Below are positions 20,735-22,042 of a DNA stretch of 22,042 bases, one piece after another; position 1 is the stretch's first letter; every line of letters starts with the position of its first letter. The translations under genes and the position numbers were made by a program. The notes below the pieces were generated by a model that saw only the letters and a list, made by a program, of their open reading frames with translations, had not been told where the DNA came from and ran no database searches. The DNA comes from Zygnema circumcarinatum (taxonomy: Eukaryota > Streptophyta > Zygnematophyceae > Zygnematales > Zygnemataceae). The stretch spans positions 3,308,724 through 3,330,765 of the forward strand of contig CM074810.1 of NCBI GenBank assembly GCA_037447605.1, read 5' to 3'.

Positions 20735-20983
20735 GTACCTCTCCTTCTCCCCGTACTCCTCCAAAAAGGCGCGCACATTGTCCCGGAAGGGCCCCTCATA
20801 GTCCCGCGGGTTCCCCGCCTCCCCAAAAGTCTCCACGCGGAACGCCGCCCTTTCCGGCCGCCGCCGCTTCTTATTGGCCGCCTCCACCACCAGCCCGTGA
20901 GAGCCTGCCACGTGGCTTCTCCCTACGTGCACTGGGCTGTGTCTATCGCCCCCCCCCCGCTGCGTGGCGGACTGCGGAGCCAT
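13617..20983 (-). CDS. PHD-finger protein of the plant MS1/MMD1 (male meiocyte death) family, 12 exons, complete
   Basis: Likely a nuclear chromatin reader and transcription regulator; land-plant relatives act in anther and meiotic gene expression. Exons on the minus strand: 20983-20739, 19511-19384, 19088-18988, 18122-17896, 17358-17178, 16805-16491, 16353-16039, 15713-15546, 15009-14918, 14734-14584, 14341-14235, 13815-13617. They total 2229 nt (742 codons plus TGA at 13619-13617), all introns are GT-AG and the phase is continuous. Family landmarks in order: GPFRDNVR, CDHCRCIGW (118-126), RRYHFVVP, LHGVVHCNGYGHL (193-205), RLLHSMTHGGSWYSKWGY, IGDTGLLDFVLK (426-437), ILDTKQFIKDY, then a C-terminal PHD (692-736). 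Arabidopsis MMD1 is about 704 residues. The start ATG sits in GCCATGG. The exact orthologue (MMD1, MS1 or another paralogue) cannot be decided, so no symbol is given. Confidence 0.93.
13833..14075 (+). repeat. GA/GAA-rich tract in PHD gene intron 11
   Basis: Irregular gagaga, gaagaa and ggaga words fill most of intron 11 (13816-14234). The sense strand is pyrimidine-rich. No unit or exon is seen. Confidence 0.8.
15210..15541 (+). repeat. GA/GAAA-rich tract in PHD gene intron 8
   Basis: About 330 bp of imperfect GAGA and GAGAAA repeat fill the 5' half of intron 8 (15010-15545), starting only a few bases inside the donor of exon 8. The sense strand is CT-rich. Confidence 0.85.
15724..16034 (+). 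repeat. GATAC pentamer array filling PHD gene intron 7
   Basis: Nineteen exact GATAC words, often in tandem (cgatacgatacgatac), plus GATAT variants, spread over nearly the whole 325-bp intron (15714-16038). It is unlike the purine tracts of the other introns. The array comes within a few bases of both splice sites. Confidence 0.92.
16825..17160 (+). repeat. Purine-rich tract in PHD gene intron 5
   Basis: Irregular G/A-rich sequence over most of intron 5 (16806-17177), with three GAGT units near 16857-16872. No exon is visible. Confidence 0.7.
17465..17894 (+). repeat. GA/GACAGA-rich tract with a recurring ~40-bp block in PHD gene intron 4
   Basis: A block including agaagctgcgaggactggga occurs three times (starting near 17501, 17581 and 17640), embedded in GAGA. 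From about 17690 to 17894 it becomes GAGACAGAGA-type repeat that reaches the donor of exon 4. The intron is 17359-17895. Confidence 0.85.
18131..18368 (+). repeat. G-rich GGGGTCATGG / GGGGCATG array at the 3' end of PHD gene intron 3
   Basis: Five perfect 10-bp ggggtcatgg units at 18141-18190 are followed by ggggcatg-type variants to about 18368. The intron is 18123-18987, so on the sense strand this C-rich array leads directly into the acceptor of exon 4 and stands in for the polypyrimidine tract. Confidence 0.92.
18429..18505 (+). repeat. (TC)n microsatellite in PHD gene intron 3
   Basis: A TC run broken by two TTTC interruptions. It is pyrimidine on +, opposite to most tracts in this gene. 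Confidence 0.92.
19314..19365 (+). repeat. (GA)n in PHD gene intron 2
   Basis: A GA run with one GGG interruption in the 295-bp intron 2 (19089-19383), close to the donor of exon 2. Confidence 0.88.
19512..20738 (-). other. PHD gene intron 1 (1227 bp)
   Basis: The longest intron. Positions 19520-20340 are ordinary sequence with no gene I can recognise. Positions 20345-20460 are C/T-rich on + and 20475-20730 are G/A-rich, ending in a (GA)n run at about 20703-20731 beside the donor of exon 1. The switch from pyrimidine to purine could allow a long imperfect hairpin in the transcript. Confidence 0.65.
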
Positions 20984-21069
20984 GGCTGCCCCCCGTCACC
21001 CCCCGCAGCGAGATCTGAAGGATTGAAGCAGGGAAGGAAGGCTGCAGGCTTGTTTGCAACTTCCGATGA

Positions 21070-21077
21070 TGACGTCA
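21070..21077. promoter_or_regulatory. TGACGTCA palindrome (bZIP C-box/CRE-like) upstream of the PHD gene
   Basis: A perfect 8-bp palindrome 87 bp upstream of the start codon. A related TGATGTCAT follows at 21091-21099. Plant bZIP factors bind such sites; the regulator here is unknown. Confidence 0.5.
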
Positions 21078-21195
21078 CAAATGACCTCAGTGATGTCATA
21101 GACTGGCGATGGGTGCACCCAATTTGCGCATATTCAGTGGCATCGCGAATCTTACTGTCACTCTCCAAGCCCCCCTCTACAATCCCGCTACCTTG

Positions 21196-21360
21196 ACCCC
21201 CCACTTCTCACTCTCTCCCTCCCTTCTCTCTTCCCTCTCCCCCTCTCTCGCTCTCCCTCTATCTCTCTCCCCCTCTCTCTCTTTCCTCCCTCTCTCTCTC
21301 TCCTCTCTCTCTCTCTCTCCCTCTCTATCTCCCTCCCTCCCTCCCTCCCTCCCTCCGCCC
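21196..21360 (+). repeat. CT-rich low-complexity tract upstream of the PHD gene
   Basis: CCCTCTCT-type irregular repeat. On the sense strand it is purine-rich, lying about 210-375 bp upstream of the start codon, in the promoter or 5' UTR. Confidence 0.85.
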
Positions 21361-21422
21361 CCTAAGAGCCTCCCGGCGACCTCTGCGGACTTCCCGACTT
21401 CCCGCCGCGGGCATCAGCGAGG

Positions 21423-21436
21423 GCGCCACGTGGCGC
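21423..21436. promoter_or_regulatory. 14-bp perfect palindrome with G-box core (gcgccacgtggcgc)
   Basis: The CACGTG core is flanked by symmetric arms. Such G-boxes are bound by bZIP and bHLH factors in plants. It lies about 440 bp upstream of the PHD start codon in a GC-rich segment. A second CACGTG is at 21855-21860. Confidence 0.55.
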
Positions 21437-21498
21437 GCCGCGAGGGGCGGGCGGCCCCGCTCGGAGGAAAGCCACCCCGCGCCGCCGCGGGACGCGCG

Positions 21499-21551
21499 TT
21501 CCGTACGTTGTGTACACATTCGTACATAACGTACGGAAAGTACAAACGTAC
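21499..21551. promoter_or_regulatory. GTAC cluster with an 11-bp inverted repeat
   Basis: Six GTAC words (21503, 21512, 21522, 21531, 21540, 21548) lie within 49 bp. ttccgtacgtt (21499-21509) and aacgtacggaa (21528-21538) form a perfect inverted repeat. GTAC is the core bound by SBP/SPL-domain proteins and copper-response regulators in green plants; occupancy here is inference. Confidence 0.5.
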
Positions 21552-21578
21552 GGACCAACCTTGCCAGGACGGGTCTTC

Positions 21579-21860
21579 ATTGGCCCCATTCATTCGTAGC
21601 TGGACCAATCACATCCAACCACGTCAGCATGTGTGATGACGTGGCATATCGTGATTGGTTGACGAGTAACTTCGACCGTCCAGTGGCGACCCGCCCCCTA
21701 GTGTTTAACGGGCCAATGGGATGGCCTATCGGGCGCTGCCACATAGATTTTTTCTTTGTCGGTTATGTGAGATTTGGACCTGAGTGCGTGGAGCGCATCT
21801 ACAATGTCGGTGGCCAATCAGCGTCAGGTCGCTGGGAGCCTGCCGCGTGGCGTCCACGTG
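21579..21860. promoter_or_regulatory. CCAAT/ACGT-rich regulatory region with nested dyad
   Basis: Five CCAAT boxes in both orientations (21579-21583, 21605-21609, 21654-21658, 21713-21717, 21814-21818) and several ACGT cores. ACCAATCAC (21604-21612) mirrors GTGATTGGT (21651-21659), and CCACGTCA (21619-21626) mirrors TGACGTGG (21637-21644). Both pairs centre on 21631.5. This could serve the PHD gene, about 600 bp away, or an unseen divergent gene to the right. Confidence 0.55.
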
Positions 21861-22042
21861 GCAGATACTGAGTGAGCACAACTAAAAAATGTCGGTAAAT
21901 TTTGTATTTATGTACGGATTCGACAAGATTAGGTGTACACGTGGATACCCGAGTTTGGTAAAGTGGAATATTTTTTGGGTAGTGATATTTCCACCCCTTT
22001 TTTGGATCCAAACACCCCTTCCCGGCCGGGCAGATTTCAAAA
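21861..22042. other. Right edge, nothing recognised
   Basis: A/T-richer sequence after the CCAAT/G-box block. No coding exon, repeat or RNA was recognised. Confidence 0.5.

Larger units (their letters stand above)
18988..20983 (-). other. PHD gene exons 1-3: N-terminal family region (residues 1-158)
   Basis: Exon 1 has a basic cluster (NKKRRRPER, possible nuclear localisation signal) followed by YEGPFRDNVRAFLEEYGEKE. Exon 2 gives VDGLPAWSILVE and the Cys/His knot CDHCRCI; the matching Arabidopsis MMD1 segment is VEGMPVW and CDQCRCTGW. Exon 3 gives GWSHHPVSTRRYHFVVP followed by a charged tail (GLGKGRKK). Confidence 0.88.

Overview
The window is nuclear DNA from a eukaryote of the green-plant (streptophyte) lineage. 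It has two intron-rich protein genes on the minus strand and no prokaryotic features. The lineage rests on the proteins. The first is an ISWI chromatin remodeler whose residues follow the land-plant CHR11/CHR17 type along its whole length. The second belongs to the plant MS1/MMD1 (male meiocyte death) PHD-finger family. Plant-type TTTAGGG/AAACCCTAA motifs are also present. The very heavy load of simple repeats would suit a charophyte alga or another non-seed plant, but I cannot name a species.

Layout, left to right. Positions 12-10785 (minus) hold an ISWI ATPase in 23 exons, 1057 codons, all introns GT-AG. Its C-terminal end runs to or beyond the left edge. Positions 10786-13616 are intergenic: a promoter-like stretch with a telobox, a 34-bp tandem repeat and a 19-bp direct repeat; then about 1.07 kb of CCCTCT-type repeat; then about 1.1 kb with no gene I recognise but several teloboxes. 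Positions 13617-20983 (minus) hold a complete PHD-finger gene in 12 exons, 742 codons plus stop. Positions 20984-22042 are its upstream region, dense in CCAAT, ACGT/G-box and GTAC elements, including a nested dyad whose inner and outer arms share one centre.

I joined the exons by reading the minus strand, matching conserved family sequence and requiring a GT donor, an AG acceptor and continuous reading phase at every junction. All 33 introns pass. Many introns carry long low-complexity tracts, mostly purine on + and hence pyrimidine on the sense strand: (GA)101, a 9-bp telomere-like minisatellite, a roughly 112-bp minisatellite, a GATAC pentamer intron and a GGGGTCATGG array. These tracts create many long spurious open frames.

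Both products act on chromatin. ISWI slides and spaces nucleosomes. The PHD protein probably reads histone H3 tails and, in land plants, controls anther and meiotic gene expression. They are separate head-to-tail genes, so joint function is only a suggestion. I see no unknown multi-gene system. The most unusual items are the nested promoter dyad, the extra cysteine knuckles in the PHD protein, an in-frame alternative splice acceptor in the ISWI ATPase and the repeat architecture.
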